A stretch of DNA of 64,000 nucleotides, taken from contig CP085323.1 in the NCBI GenBank assembly GCA_022870745.1, positions 2,418,001-2,482,000 on the forward strand, given 5' to 3'. The notes under the pieces are model-generated. The model saw only the letters and a list, made by a program, of their open reading frames with translations. It did not search any database and was not told the origin of the DNA. Of this stretch, positions 44,364 through 52,342 are shown one piece after another; the stretch's first letter is position 1; every line of letters begins with the position of its first letter. Both the position numbers and the translations under genes were made by a program. The DNA comes from Silvibacterium acidisoli (GTDB lineage: Bacteria; Acidobacteriota; Terriglobia; Terriglobales; Acidobacteriaceae).

Positions 44364-45065
44364 ATGAATCAGCAACAGATTGTCCTGAAGATTTTCGAAT
44401 TTGCCATCCTGGTTTTCTCGCTCAGTCTGCATGAGGCGGCCCATGCCTGGATGGCATCACGCCTCGGTGACCAGACGGCGAGAATGCTGGGACGCGTCAC
44501 GCTGAATCCCGTTAAGCACATCGACCCGGTGGGAACGGTGCTGATTCCGCTGGCGATGCTGTTCCTGCCGGGCTTTGGACGCTTCCTGATCGGCTGGGCC
44601 AAGCCGACCCCGGTGACCACCCGGAATTTCGCAAATATCCGCCGCGATGACATCCTGACCACCCTTGCAGGACCTGCCAGCAATCTGCTGGCGGCGCTGG
44701 GAGCCACCGCCTTCCTGATGGTGCTGGTACATGTGAGCTCCACGGGAGCCCTGGCCGTGCGCCAGGTGGTTACCGGCATGGTTGACCCCGCGTTTATGGC
44801 CGCCAGCCCCATCTTCCCCATGGCGCTGATTTTTTACCTCGCCATCTGGCTCAACCTGATGCTGACTTTCTTCAACCTGCTGCCGCTGCCTCCGCTGGAT
44901 GGCTCGCATCTCGTCCGTCAGCTACTGCCCTACAACGCCCTGCGTATCTATGACTCGCTGGGCATGTTGAGCCTTATCATCATGATCTTTCTGGGTGGCC
45001 GGCTGGTAAACCTCTTTGTCGGCCCTGCGCTCTACCTGATCAACCAGCTCCTGCTGTCGGTTTAG
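44364..45065 (+). CDS. Site-2 protease family (M50) membrane metalloprotease
   Basis: 233 residues, mostly membrane helices. Zinc site HEAAH (His23, Glu24, His27) and the third ligand in LLPLPPLDGSHL. Intramembrane proteases of this short Rip/SpoIVFB-like type cut signalling proteins, often anti-sigma factors; whether it serves the sigma/anti-sigma pair at 19 kb is unknown. No Shine-Dalgarno; see the hairpin upstream. Confidence 0.88.
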   Translation: MNQQQIVLKIFEFAILVFSLSLHEAAHAWMASRLGDQTARMLGRVTLNPVKHIDPVGTVLIPLAMLFLPGFGRFLIGWAKPTPVTTRNFANIRRDDILTTLAGPASNLLAALGATAFLMVLVHVSSTGALAVRQVVTGMVDPAFMAASPIFPMALIFYLAIWLNLMLTFFNLLPLPPLDGSHLVRQLLPYNALRIYDSLGMLSLIIMIFLGGRLVNLFVGPALYLINQLLLSV

Positions 45066-45118
45066 CCGCACGCCGCTCCCGTACAATAGACAGAGTTTTT
45101 TCGAGGTTAGGATTCAGG

Positions 45119-46138
45119 GTGTCGAACACTTCTTCTGATCAGCGGAAGCGCGTGCTGAGCGGCATGCGCCCGACCGGTAAACTCCATCTGGGCAATTACA
45201 TGGGCGCACTCTACAACTGGGTGCGGCTGCAGCATGAGTATGAGTGCTACTTCTTTATTGCCGACTGGCATGCCCTGACCACGGATTACGCCGATCCTTC
45301 GAAGATCCCCGGCAACATTAAGGATGTTGCGCTGGATTTTCTGGCTGCCGGCCTGGACCCTGAAGCCTGCACGATCTTTGTCCAGAGCAAGGTGCCCCAG
45401 CATGCCGAACTGCACCTGCTCCTGTCGATGATTACGCCGCTGAGCTGGCTCGAGCGCGTGCCGACCTACAAGGACCAGCAGGAGCAGCTTAAGGAAAAGG
45501 ACCTGGCGACCTACGGGTTCCTCGGCTATCCGCTCCTCCAGTCGGCCGACATCCTTCTCTACCAGCCCGACTTCGTGCCCGTGGGGCAGGATCAGGTCGC
45601 GCACGTGGAACTGACGCGCGAGGTTACTCGCCGCTTCAACCAGTTCTATCAGGGCAAGGCCGGAGATATTCTCCCCGAACCCAAGGTGCTGTTGACGCCT
45701 TCGCCCAAGCTGCCCGGAACCGATGGCCGCAAGATGTCGAAGAGCTACGGCAACACCATTTTGCTGAGCGACCCGGAACCGGTCATCCGGCAGAAACTGA
45801 AGCCAATGGTGACAGACCCGGCCCGCGTCCGGCGTACCGACCCGGGAAATCCGGATGTTTGCCCGGTCTTCGATCTGCATAAGGTTTTTTCGAGCGCTGA
45901 GGTACAGCTACAGGCTCGTGAAGGTTGCACCACGGCTTCGATCGGCTGCATTCAATGCAAAGGCTGGGTTGCGGACGCAGTAGTCGCCGCCTTGGCTCCC
46001 GTCCAGGAGCGCCGGGCGAAATACGAGACCGATCCCGGGCTGGTGACGGAAATTCTAGAAGCGGGAAATCTCAAGGCTGCCGTACGCGCGGAAGTCACCA
46101 TGCGCGAAGCACGCGTCGCCGTGGGATTGGGTGGTTAG
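45119..46138 (+). CDS. trpS: Tryptophanyl-tRNA synthetase
   Basis: 339 residues, class I. HIGH-like KLHLGNYMGA, KMSKS-type GRKMSKSYGNTI. GTG start at 45119. The scpA start follows 3 bases after the stop, so the two are probably co-transcribed. Confidence 0.95.
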   Translation: MSNTSSDQRKRVLSGMRPTGKLHLGNYMGALYNWVRLQHEYECYFFIADWHALTTDYADPSKIPGNIKDVALDFLAAGLDPEACTIFVQSKVPQHAELHLLLSMITPLSWLERVPTYKDQQEQLKEKDLATYGFLGYPLLQSADILLYQPDFVPVGQDQVAHVELTREVTRRFNQFYQGKAGDILPEPKVLLTPSPKLPGTDGRKMSKSYGNTILLSDPEPVIRQKLKPMVTDPARVRRTDPGNPDVCPVFDLHKVFSSAEVQLQAREGCTTASIGCIQCKGWVADAVVAALAPVQERRAKYETDPGLVTEILEAGNLKAAVRAEVTMREARVAVGLGG

Positions 46139-46141
46139 CCT

Positions 46142-47083
46142 ATGACCGACGAACAGAATATCCAGCCAGAACCAAAGCCCGAGACCGCAGAGGTCTCGGT
46201 GCCGGTAGCCGCTTCCGGCGGGCCTGCTGCTCCGTCGAAGGCCGAAAAGGATGCGAAGCCGGAAAAAGACGCCAAGGATAAGAAGGACAAGAAAGACGAC
46301 GACTCGATCTTTCCGTTCTCGGTCAACATCCGCCAGGTCTATGACGGGCCGCTGGACCTGCTGCTGGACCTGATCCGCAAGCAGGACATCGATATCTACG
46401 ACATCCCGATTGCGCGTATCACGGCCCAGTTTCTGGCCTATGTCGAGCACCTGAAGGGTACCGACATCGACGTTGCCGGGGATTTTATTTACATGGCCGC
46501 GCTCTTGATCCATATCAAGAGCAAGATGCTGCTGCCGCGTACCCCGATTGAGGCTGCGGAGGGTGAAGCCGAAGATCCCCGCCTGGAGCTGGTTGAACGG
46601 CTGCTCGAACACGAGCGTTTCAAGAACGCCGCACAGATGCTGCACGCCAAGCAGCAGATCGAGGAAGCCACCTGGACGAATCCTGGAATGAAGGACTTCC
46701 ACAACGCCGAGGGGACTGAGCAGGAGATCGCCGCCGACACGATGGACCTGGTACGCGTTTTCCAGGAGATCCTCGACCGGGCGAAGAACCGGCCGACCCT
46801 GGAGCTCGAAGAAGACGCCGCGACCGTTGGCCAAATGATTGATTTCATGCGTCGCAGGCTGATGATGGAAGATCGCCCGGTGTCACTGCGCAAGCTGCTG
46901 GTCAACACTCGATCAGAGCGCGCCCTGGTAGCGATGTTTCTGGCAATCCTCGAGCTGGTTCGCCTGCAGGCGGTCCTTCTGCGGCAGGATGGCAACTTCA
47001 GCGACATCCTCGTCAAGAAACACGACCAGTTCGAGGAGGTCATTAACGAGCGCCTGAGCCAGGTTCGAGACGACTGGGCATAG
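46142..47083 (+). CDS. scpA: Segregation and condensation protein A
   Basis: 313 residues. Kleisin of the SMC-ScpA-ScpB complex. An N-terminal 55-residue Lys/Glu/Ala-rich extension precedes the core start YDGPLDLLLDLIRKQDIDIYD; the C-terminal winged-helix region follows. scpB lies further on, separated by the phosphate transporter. Confidence 0.93.
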   Translation: MTDEQNIQPEPKPETAEVSVPVAASGGPAAPSKAEKDAKPEKDAKDKKDKKDDDSIFPFSVNIRQVYDGPLDLLLDLIRKQDIDIYDIPIARITAQFLAYVEHLKGTDIDVAGDFIYMAALLIHIKSKMLLPRTPIEAAEGEAEDPRLELVERLLEHERFKNAAQMLHAKQQIEEATWTNPGMKDFHNAEGTEQEIAADTMDLVRVFQEILDRAKNRPTLELEEDAATVGQMIDFMRRRLMMEDRPVSLRKLLVNTRSERALVAMFLAILELVRLQAVLLRQDGNFSDILVKKHDQFEEVINERLSQVRDDWA

Positions 47084-47098
47084 CCTGGCTCGCCGCGT

Positions 47099-47116
47099 CC
47101 GTTCATCGAATATTCA
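47099..47116 (+). promoter_or_regulatory. Possible Pho box upstream of the phosphate transporter
   Basis: Two 7-mers ending CAT, CGTTCAT (47099) and TATTCAT (47110), spaced 11 bp with an A/T-rich gap, the geometry of PhoB sites; additional TTCAT words at 47128 and 47134. Match to the CTGTCAT half-site is only moderate. Confidence 0.35.
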
Positions 47117-47231
47117 TCAAATCCCTGTTCATTTTCATGTTCCGTATCGCCTCTGTTTGTTAGCTTGCTAGCGAACCCCCGAGAGATTGATCCCGAGCAA
47201 AACTCGGAAGGCTATTCAGGAGCTGTTTCCC

Positions 47232-48854
47232 ATGGAAGAAGCAAGCGCTGTTATTTCCCCTCACTCTGCTGGCGAATCTGCGTCAGTCCATAACAAGCTG
47301 AACAAGTCCCCAGGCCTGATCGGATCACTCGTATTTGGAGTGGTGCTGGTAGGCGGCATGGGCTATGCGATCTCTCAGCTCGGCCACGATCTTGCCGGTA
47401 CGCACCTGGCCTCTGTATGGCCGTACGTGCTGCTCGGCATCGCACTGCTTATCGCACTTGGCTTCGAGTTTGTGAATGGTTTCCACGACACCGCGAACGC
47501 TGTTGCGACAGTTATCTATACCCACTCGCTTGAGCCCCACGTCGCCGTGGTCTGGTCGGGCATGTGGAACCTGATCGGCGTACTTACGTCTTCGGGCGCG
47601 GTCGCCTTCTCCATCCTTACTCTGCTGCCTGTCGAGCTGATTCTTCAGGTCGGTAAGGGCGCCGGCTTTGCGATGGTCTTCTCGCTGCTCATCGCTGCCA
47701 TTATCTGGAACCTTGCCACCTGGTGGTTTGGCCTTCCTGCTTCGAGCTCGCACACCCTTATCGGTTCGATCATCGGCGTGGGCCTTGCCAACCAGCTGAT
47801 CGGCGGCAAGACCGGCACCAGCGGCGTGGATTGGGCGCAGGCGACCAACGTCTTCAAGGTGCTGCTGATCTCTCCGATCGTCGGCTTCGTGTGCGCGGCA
47901 CTGCTGCTTCTACTGCTCAAGCTGCTGGTCAAGAAGCCTGAGCTGTATCAATCGCCGAAGGGCGACCAGCCGCCACCGTGGTGGATTCGCGGCCTGCTGA
48001 TCCTGACCTGCACCGGTGTGAGCTTCGGTCACGGGTCGAACGATGGACAGAAGGGTATGGGCCTGATCATGCTGATCCTGATCGGTACCGTTCCGACCGC
48101 GTATGCGCTCAACCATGCGATCGGCTACAACCAGGTCCAGGATTTTGCTGCTGTTTCCGAGCAGGCTGCCCACGTGCTCTCTGCGTATGTTTCGCCCGAC
48201 GCAGTGATGGGCGATGCCCGGTCAGACCTGACGGAATACATCCGCACCAAGCAGTTCACGCCGAACACCATGCTGGCCGCCCGCCAGCTGGCGCTCGAAG
48301 TCGAGCATGAGGTTGTCACCTACAAGACCCTGGCCGGCGTTCCTGCCGACCAGCAGCAGAACATCCGCAACGACATGTATGTGGAGAGCGAAGCTCTGCG
48401 CCTGATGGCCAAGGCCGACAATCCCAAGTTCACCTCGCCGCAGAATGCGGTTCTGGCGAACTACCGCAAGCACCTCGACCTTTCGACCAAGTTCATTCCG
48501 AGCTGGGTGAAGGTGGCCGTGGCGCTGGCGCTGGGACTTGGCACGATGGTGGGCTGGAAGCGCATCGTGGTAACCGTCGGCGAGAAGATCGGCAAGGATC
48601 ACCTGACCTACGCGCAGGGTGCTTCTGCGGAAATCGTAGCAGCCATTACGATTATCGCGGCCGACCAGTTCAAGATGCCGGTTTCGACCACGCACGTGCT
48701 CTCCTCGGGCGTGGCCGGAACCATGCTCGCGAATGGCAGCGGCCTGCAGTTCGCGACCATCCGCAACATCGCCCTGGCCTGGGTCTTCACCCTGCCGGTC
48801 GCGGCACTGCTTGCGGGCGGCCTTTTCTGGGCGATGCGGCTGTTTATCCACTAG
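47232..48854 (+). CDS. pit: PiT-family inorganic phosphate transporter
   Basis: About 540 residues from ATG 47232 (CAGGAG upstream). Family motifs FEFVNGFHDTANAVAT and, in the second half, the duplicated TFGHGSNDGQKG-like CTGVSFGHGSNDGQKG and MPVSTTHVLSSG. Two membrane halves are joined by a cytosolic domain (about residues 310-410). Low-affinity phosphate/proton or metal-phosphate uptake. Confidence 0.92.
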   Translation: MEEASAVISPHSAGESASVHNKLNKSPGLIGSLVFGVVLVGGMGYAISQLGHDLAGTHLASVWPYVLLGIALLIALGFEFVNGFHDTANAVATVIYTHSLEPHVAVVWSGMWNLIGVLTSSGAVAFSILTLLPVELILQVGKGAGFAMVFSLLIAAIIWNLATWWFGLPASSSHTLIGSIIGVGLANQLIGGKTGTSGVDWAQATNVFKVLLISPIVGFVCAALLLLLLKLLVKKPELYQSPKGDQPPPWWIRGLLILTCTGVSFGHGSNDGQKGMGLIMLILIGTVPTAYALNHAIGYNQVQDFAAVSEQAAHVLSAYVSPDAVMGDARSDLTEYIRTKQFTPNTMLAARQLALEVEHEVVTYKTLAGVPADQQQNIRNDMYVESEALRLMAKADNPKFTSPQNAVLANYRKHLDLSTKFIPSWVKVAVALALGLGTMVGWKRIVVTVGEKIGKDHLTYAQGASAEIVAAITIIAADQFKMPVSTTHVLSSGVAGTMLANGSGLQFATIRNIALAWVFTLPVAALLAGGLFWAMRLFIH

Positions 48855-48879
48855 ACCTTTAACCCAACACTGACGGATT

Positions 48880-48918
48880 GGCGGCGCTTCGGTAGTATCG
48901 AAGGAGCGCCGCCTTCCT
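48880..48918 (+). terminator. Hairpin after pit
   Basis: GGCGGCGCT (48880) / AGCGCCGCC (48905), then TTCCTTTT. Plausible terminator between pit and scpB. Confidence 0.6.
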
Positions 48919-48949
48919 TTTGGGGCGCAGTCTTATCCCTGGCCAACGC

Positions 48950-50014
48950 ATGAGCCTGAAAGCAAAGATCGAAGCCGTAATTTACGCGACCGAAGAGCCG
49001 GTAACGCTGATCCAGCTGGCGACCCTGTTTGCCCCGGAACTTGTGGAGGCGCGCGAAAGCCGCCTTGCCGCCGAAAAAGCCGCACAGCAGGCCTCCGAAG
49101 AGGTGAATCCCGATGCGGCAGCCGAGCTGGCCGAAACTCTGCCGCCAGAGGAAGACGGGGCGGAGCCGCAGGCGGATCCGGAAGCCGCAGTCGAGGCAGC
49201 CCCTGCAGACGTGGCTGCACCTGCGGAAACGAGCGCCGAAGATGAGAAACGTGCCACCCGTCAGCGCGAGCGCGAGCTACGCGACGAGGCACGCATCGTT
49301 ATCGATTCATTGATCGCTGACTACGACGCGAGCGAGCGCGGCATGGAGATTCGCGAGATCGCCGGCGGTTTCCGTATGGCGACACGCGCGGAGTATCACG
49401 ACGCAGTCCGCTCGTTTGTGAAGAGCCTCAAGCCGCCGATGAAGCTGTCTCTGCAGGCGCTTGAGACGCTCGCGGTCATCGCCTATAAACAGCCGATTAC
49501 GGCCCCTGAAGTCAGCGACATTCGCGGTGTCGACTCCGCCGGTGTGCTCGGCTCCCTGATCAGCCGCAAGCTGGTGACGACCGCAGGACGCAAGCAGGTG
49601 ATCGGCCGGCCGATTCTCTACAAGACGACCAAGGAATTTCTGTTGCGTTTCGGATTGAAGGATCTGAACGAGCTCCCCTCGATGGAAGAATTCGAGAAGA
49701 TGGCGGGCGAGCTTTCCGACGCGGAACAGATGCCGCTGACCGAGATCACAGACACCCAGGACGAACTGGATCGCGAAGAGATTTCCGCCGATCAGCACGC
49801 GCCGGTTGATACGGACGAAGTTGAAGGCGGCTCGGACGCCGCGGTTCCCGAAGAGATTCCCGAGGAGCGCGCTTCTGCGATTGACGTGACGGAAGTGGAG
49901 GACGACGAGCTGGATCTACCCGCCATCAGGGTTGAGCCGGAAGTCGATCCTGCGAAGCTGACCGGCGACGAGCAGGCAGGGCAGCTGGAAGAAAAAACGG
50001 AAGAGGGCGCTTGA
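48950..50014 (+). CDS. scpB: Segregation and condensation protein B with acidic insert
   Basis: About 354 residues from ATG 48950. Tandem winged-helix kleisin partner (LKAKIEAVIYATEEPV; QALETLAVIAYKQPITAPEVSDIRG). Two departures from the usual ~200 residues: an Ala/Glu/Pro-rich insert at about 35-100 splitting the first winged helix, and an acidic tail from about 255. The stop overlaps the next gene's start (ATGA). Confidence 0.92.
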   Translation: MSLKAKIEAVIYATEEPVTLIQLATLFAPELVEARESRLAAEKAAQQASEEVNPDAAAELAETLPPEEDGAEPQADPEAAVEAAPADVAAPAETSAEDEKRATRQRERELRDEARIVIDSLIADYDASERGMEIREIAGGFRMATRAEYHDAVRSFVKSLKPPMKLSLQALETLAVIAYKQPITAPEVSDIRGVDSAGVLGSLISRKLVTTAGRKQVIGRPILYKTTKEFLLRFGLKDLNELPSMEEFEKMAGELSDAEQMPLTEITDTQDELDREEISADQHAPVDTDEVEGGSDAAVPEEIPEERASAIDVTEVEDDELDLPAIRVEPEVDPAKLTGDEQAGQLEEKTEEGA

Positions 50015-51003
50015 TGACTGAAGCAGAAACTCCATCGGGCGACCGGCTCCAGAAGATCATCGCCGCAGCCGGAATCTGCTCGCGCCGCAAGGCCGAGGAG
50101 ATGATTCTCGAAGGCCGCGTTCAGATCAATGGCAAGGTCGTTACTGAACTGGGCACGCGGGCCGATGCCGCGAAGGACCACATCCGCGTCGACGGCAAGC
50201 TGCTGCAGGGGCCGGAACGGCCTCGCTACTACCTGATGAACAAGCCAAAAGGCTATGTGACTACGGTAAGCGACCCCGAAAACCGTCCCACCGTCATGGA
50301 TCTGGTTCGCGGCGGAGAACGTGTCTTTCCCGTGGGGCGCCTGGATTACGCCAGCGAAGGCCTGCTGCTGCTGACCAACGACGGCAACCTGGCCAATGCA
50401 CTGACACGCGCTGCGGCGAAGGTCGAGAAGACGTACCTGGTCAAGGTTGCGGGCCGTCCGGCGGAGTCCGATCTGGAGCACCTGCGCGGTGGCGTCATGA
50501 TCGAGCGTGGCCGTCCCGGTTCGCATGAAGGCCGCGTGATGACTGCTCCGGCCAAGATCCGGCTGTTTCGCGATGGAGACAATCCCTGGTACGAGATCAT
50601 CCTGATCGAGGGTAGAAATCGCGAGCTGCGCAAGATGTTCGAAGAAATCGGCCACCACGTGGAGAAGATCCGTCGCGTGGGCTACGGGCCGCTGGTTCTT
50701 GACGTGGAACCGGGCAAGATTCGCGAGCTGAGCGACGAGGAAGTCGACACGCTGCGCTTTGCCAGCCGTCCCAAGCCGCGGAGCAAGTCGCCGGCGTCTA
50801 ATGCGCCCCGTTCCGAGTTCCGCTCTGCGGAGCGTCCTGCCGCTGCTCGTCCGTCCTCTACTCGTTCGTCTGGGTCGCGCGCGGGCTCTTCGCGCTCAAG
50901 CTCGTCGCGTCCGTTTTCTTCCCGTCCGGCCAAAAAGTCGGCGTCGGGAAAGCCGGGCCGTTTTTCTGCTCCTAAAAAGGGCGGCCGCAGGCCTGAGAGA
51001 TAA
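50011..51003 (+). CDS. rluB: 23S rRNA pseudouridine synthase (RluB-like)
   Basis: 330 residues. N-terminal S4 domain (RLQKIIAAAGICSRRKAEE), catalytic domain with Asp in GRLDYASEGLLLLTND. From about 250 a Ser/Arg/Pro-rich disordered tail (RSSSSRPFSSRPAKKS). RluB/E/F cannot be separated with certainty, but scpB-rluB adjacency is common. Coupled to scpB by ATGA overlap. Confidence 0.9.
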   Translation: MMTEAETPSGDRLQKIIAAAGICSRRKAEEMILEGRVQINGKVVTELGTRADAAKDHIRVDGKLLQGPERPRYYLMNKPKGYVTTVSDPENRPTVMDLVRGGERVFPVGRLDYASEGLLLLTNDGNLANALTRAAAKVEKTYLVKVAGRPAESDLEHLRGGVMIERGRPGSHEGRVMTAPAKIRLFRDGDNPWYEIILIEGRNRELRKMFEEIGHHVEKIRRVGYGPLVLDVEPGKIRELSDEEVDTLRFASRPKPRSKSPASNAPRSEFRSAERPAAARPSSTRSSGSRAGSSRSSSSRPFSSRPAKKSASGKPGRFSAPKKGGRRPER

Positions 51004-51086
51004 GCCGGCGCGGTCCATGCATCGAATCGGACCCGAGAACCATCTGTAATACACGGAACAAGAGCAGCATGGCTGCGGAGGTTCAC

Positions 51087-51557
51087 ATGGAAAAAGCGAC
51101 ATTTGGAGCAGGTTGTTTCTGGGGTGTCGAGGTCCGCTTCGGGCAGGTTCCCGGCGTGATCGAGACTGCTGTCGGTTACGAGGGCGGCAAGACAGAAAAG
51201 CCGAGTTACAAGGAAGTATGCACGGATATGACCGGGCACGCGGAAGTGGTCGAGCTGGACTTCGATCCGTCGAAGGTCAGCTATCAGCAACTGCTCGACC
51301 TGTTTTTCGAGCTGCACGATCCTACGCAGCTGAACCGGCAGGGACCCGATTGGGGAACGCAGTACCGCAGCGCGGTCTTCTATCACTCGCCCGAGCAGGA
51401 AGCGGCGGCGAAGGCGACCATCGCCCGCCTGACCGAAGAGAAGCAGTTTTCAAAGCCGATCGTGACACAGGTGGTGCCGGCCGAGACTTTCTGGAAGGCT
51501 GAGGATTACCACCAGAAATATCTCGAGAAGCGTGGCATGGCCAGCTGCCATATTTAG
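51087..51557 (+). CDS. msrA: Peptide methionine sulfoxide reductase A
   Basis: 156 residues from ATG 51087 (GCGGAGG six bases upstream); ATG 51069 is a weaker option. Catalytic Cys in ATFGAGCFWGVE; YDPSKVSYQQLLDLFFE-like segment and C-terminal EDYHQKYLEK. Repairs oxidised methionine (S form). Ends CHI with a second Cys that may resolve the disulfide. Confidence 0.95.
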   Translation: MEKATFGAGCFWGVEVRFGQVPGVIETAVGYEGGKTEKPSYKEVCTDMTGHAEVVELDFDPSKVSYQQLLDLFFELHDPTQLNRQGPDWGTQYRSAVFYHSPEQEAAAKATIARLTEEKQFSKPIVTQVVPAETFWKAEDYHQKYLEKRGMASCHI

Positions 51558-51575
51558 GCTTCGAAGAAACAAGGC

Positions 51576-51610
51576 AAAAGCCGTCCGGAGAACACTCCGG
51601 GCGGCTTTTT
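51576..51610 (+). terminator. Rho-independent terminator of msrA
   Basis: AAAAGCCGTCCGGAG / CTCCGGGCGGCTTTT, 15-bp stem with one wobble, 4-base loop, T-run. Confidence 0.88.
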
Positions 51611-51707
51611 GCTTTCTCAACAGATTCGCAAAAAAAGAAACCCGCGCCGGAGCGTTCCGTGCGCGGGTTGTCGAAGAAGTGGAGGTTCTTCGCGAGCGAA
51701 CTCTGAA

Positions 51708-52118
51708 TTACTCGGCGCCGTTCAGGACTGTTTCGTTTTCCACCTTGGCCATCTCGGCCTCGACCTGGTGATGGCGGGTGCGATCGAGATGGATGGCCTG
51801 CCGCCCTTCGATCTGAACAGTCTTCAGCGTGTGCGTATCCTGATTGTTTCCGAAGATCATGCGTAGCTGGGGCGAGCCGGCTGCATACTCCGCTGGCGAG
51901 ACGCTGGAGAGCAGGACCTCGTTGGCGTGCTCGGTGTTCCGCATAGTCAGAGTATTGTGCTGCGTGTCGAGCGATACCTCGTAACGTCCAGCCGAGAAAT
52001 GCCTGCCATGGGAATCGAAGCTGAAAGGTACGTTGATGGCTGCCCTGTCCGCTGCAAAGGCTGCTGTGGCGCAAAGAGCGGCTGAAGCGAAGACGATGGA
52101 GCGAATGGTTGAGCGCAT
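51708..52118 (-). CDS. Small secreted acidobacterial hypothetical protein
   Basis: 136 residues. Signal peptide (IVFASAALCATAAFA), then a beta-rich chain (INVPFSFDSHGRHFSAGRYEV, LTMRNTEHANEVLLS, TVQIEGRQAIHL). This fold type is frequent in Acidobacteriota, role unknown. Long 5' gap (224 bp) shared with the divergent hexosaminidase. Confidence 0.7.
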   Translation of the reverse strand: MRSTIRSIVFASAALCATAAFAADRAAINVPFSFDSHGRHFSAGRYEVSLDTQHNTLTMRNTEHANEVLLSSVSPAEYAAGSPQLRMIFGNNQDTHTLKTVQIEGRQAIHLDRTRHHQVEAEMAKVENETVLNGAE

Positions 52119-52342
52119 GTCGTAATCTCCTTACAGTTCGAAACAGTAACGGCGCCTTCGCAGAGCTGTCGTCAAATCGGCGTCCAATTCCCGTCGAATT
52201 GTTGTCAAATTATCAGCAGCTTTTTTGACACTTTCGACCGCTTTGTGACGATGCTCAACGTATGATCGAAGCTATCTTTGCCGGGGTACGTCACCATGCG
52301 TACATCTGCAGCGAATCTATAAGAAAAAGAACGGGCTGTTAA

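Noticed and set aside
52225-52266. TTGACA/TATGAT promoter before the hexosaminidase
   Set aside because: The two boxes are 30 bases apart, too far for one sigma70 promoter.
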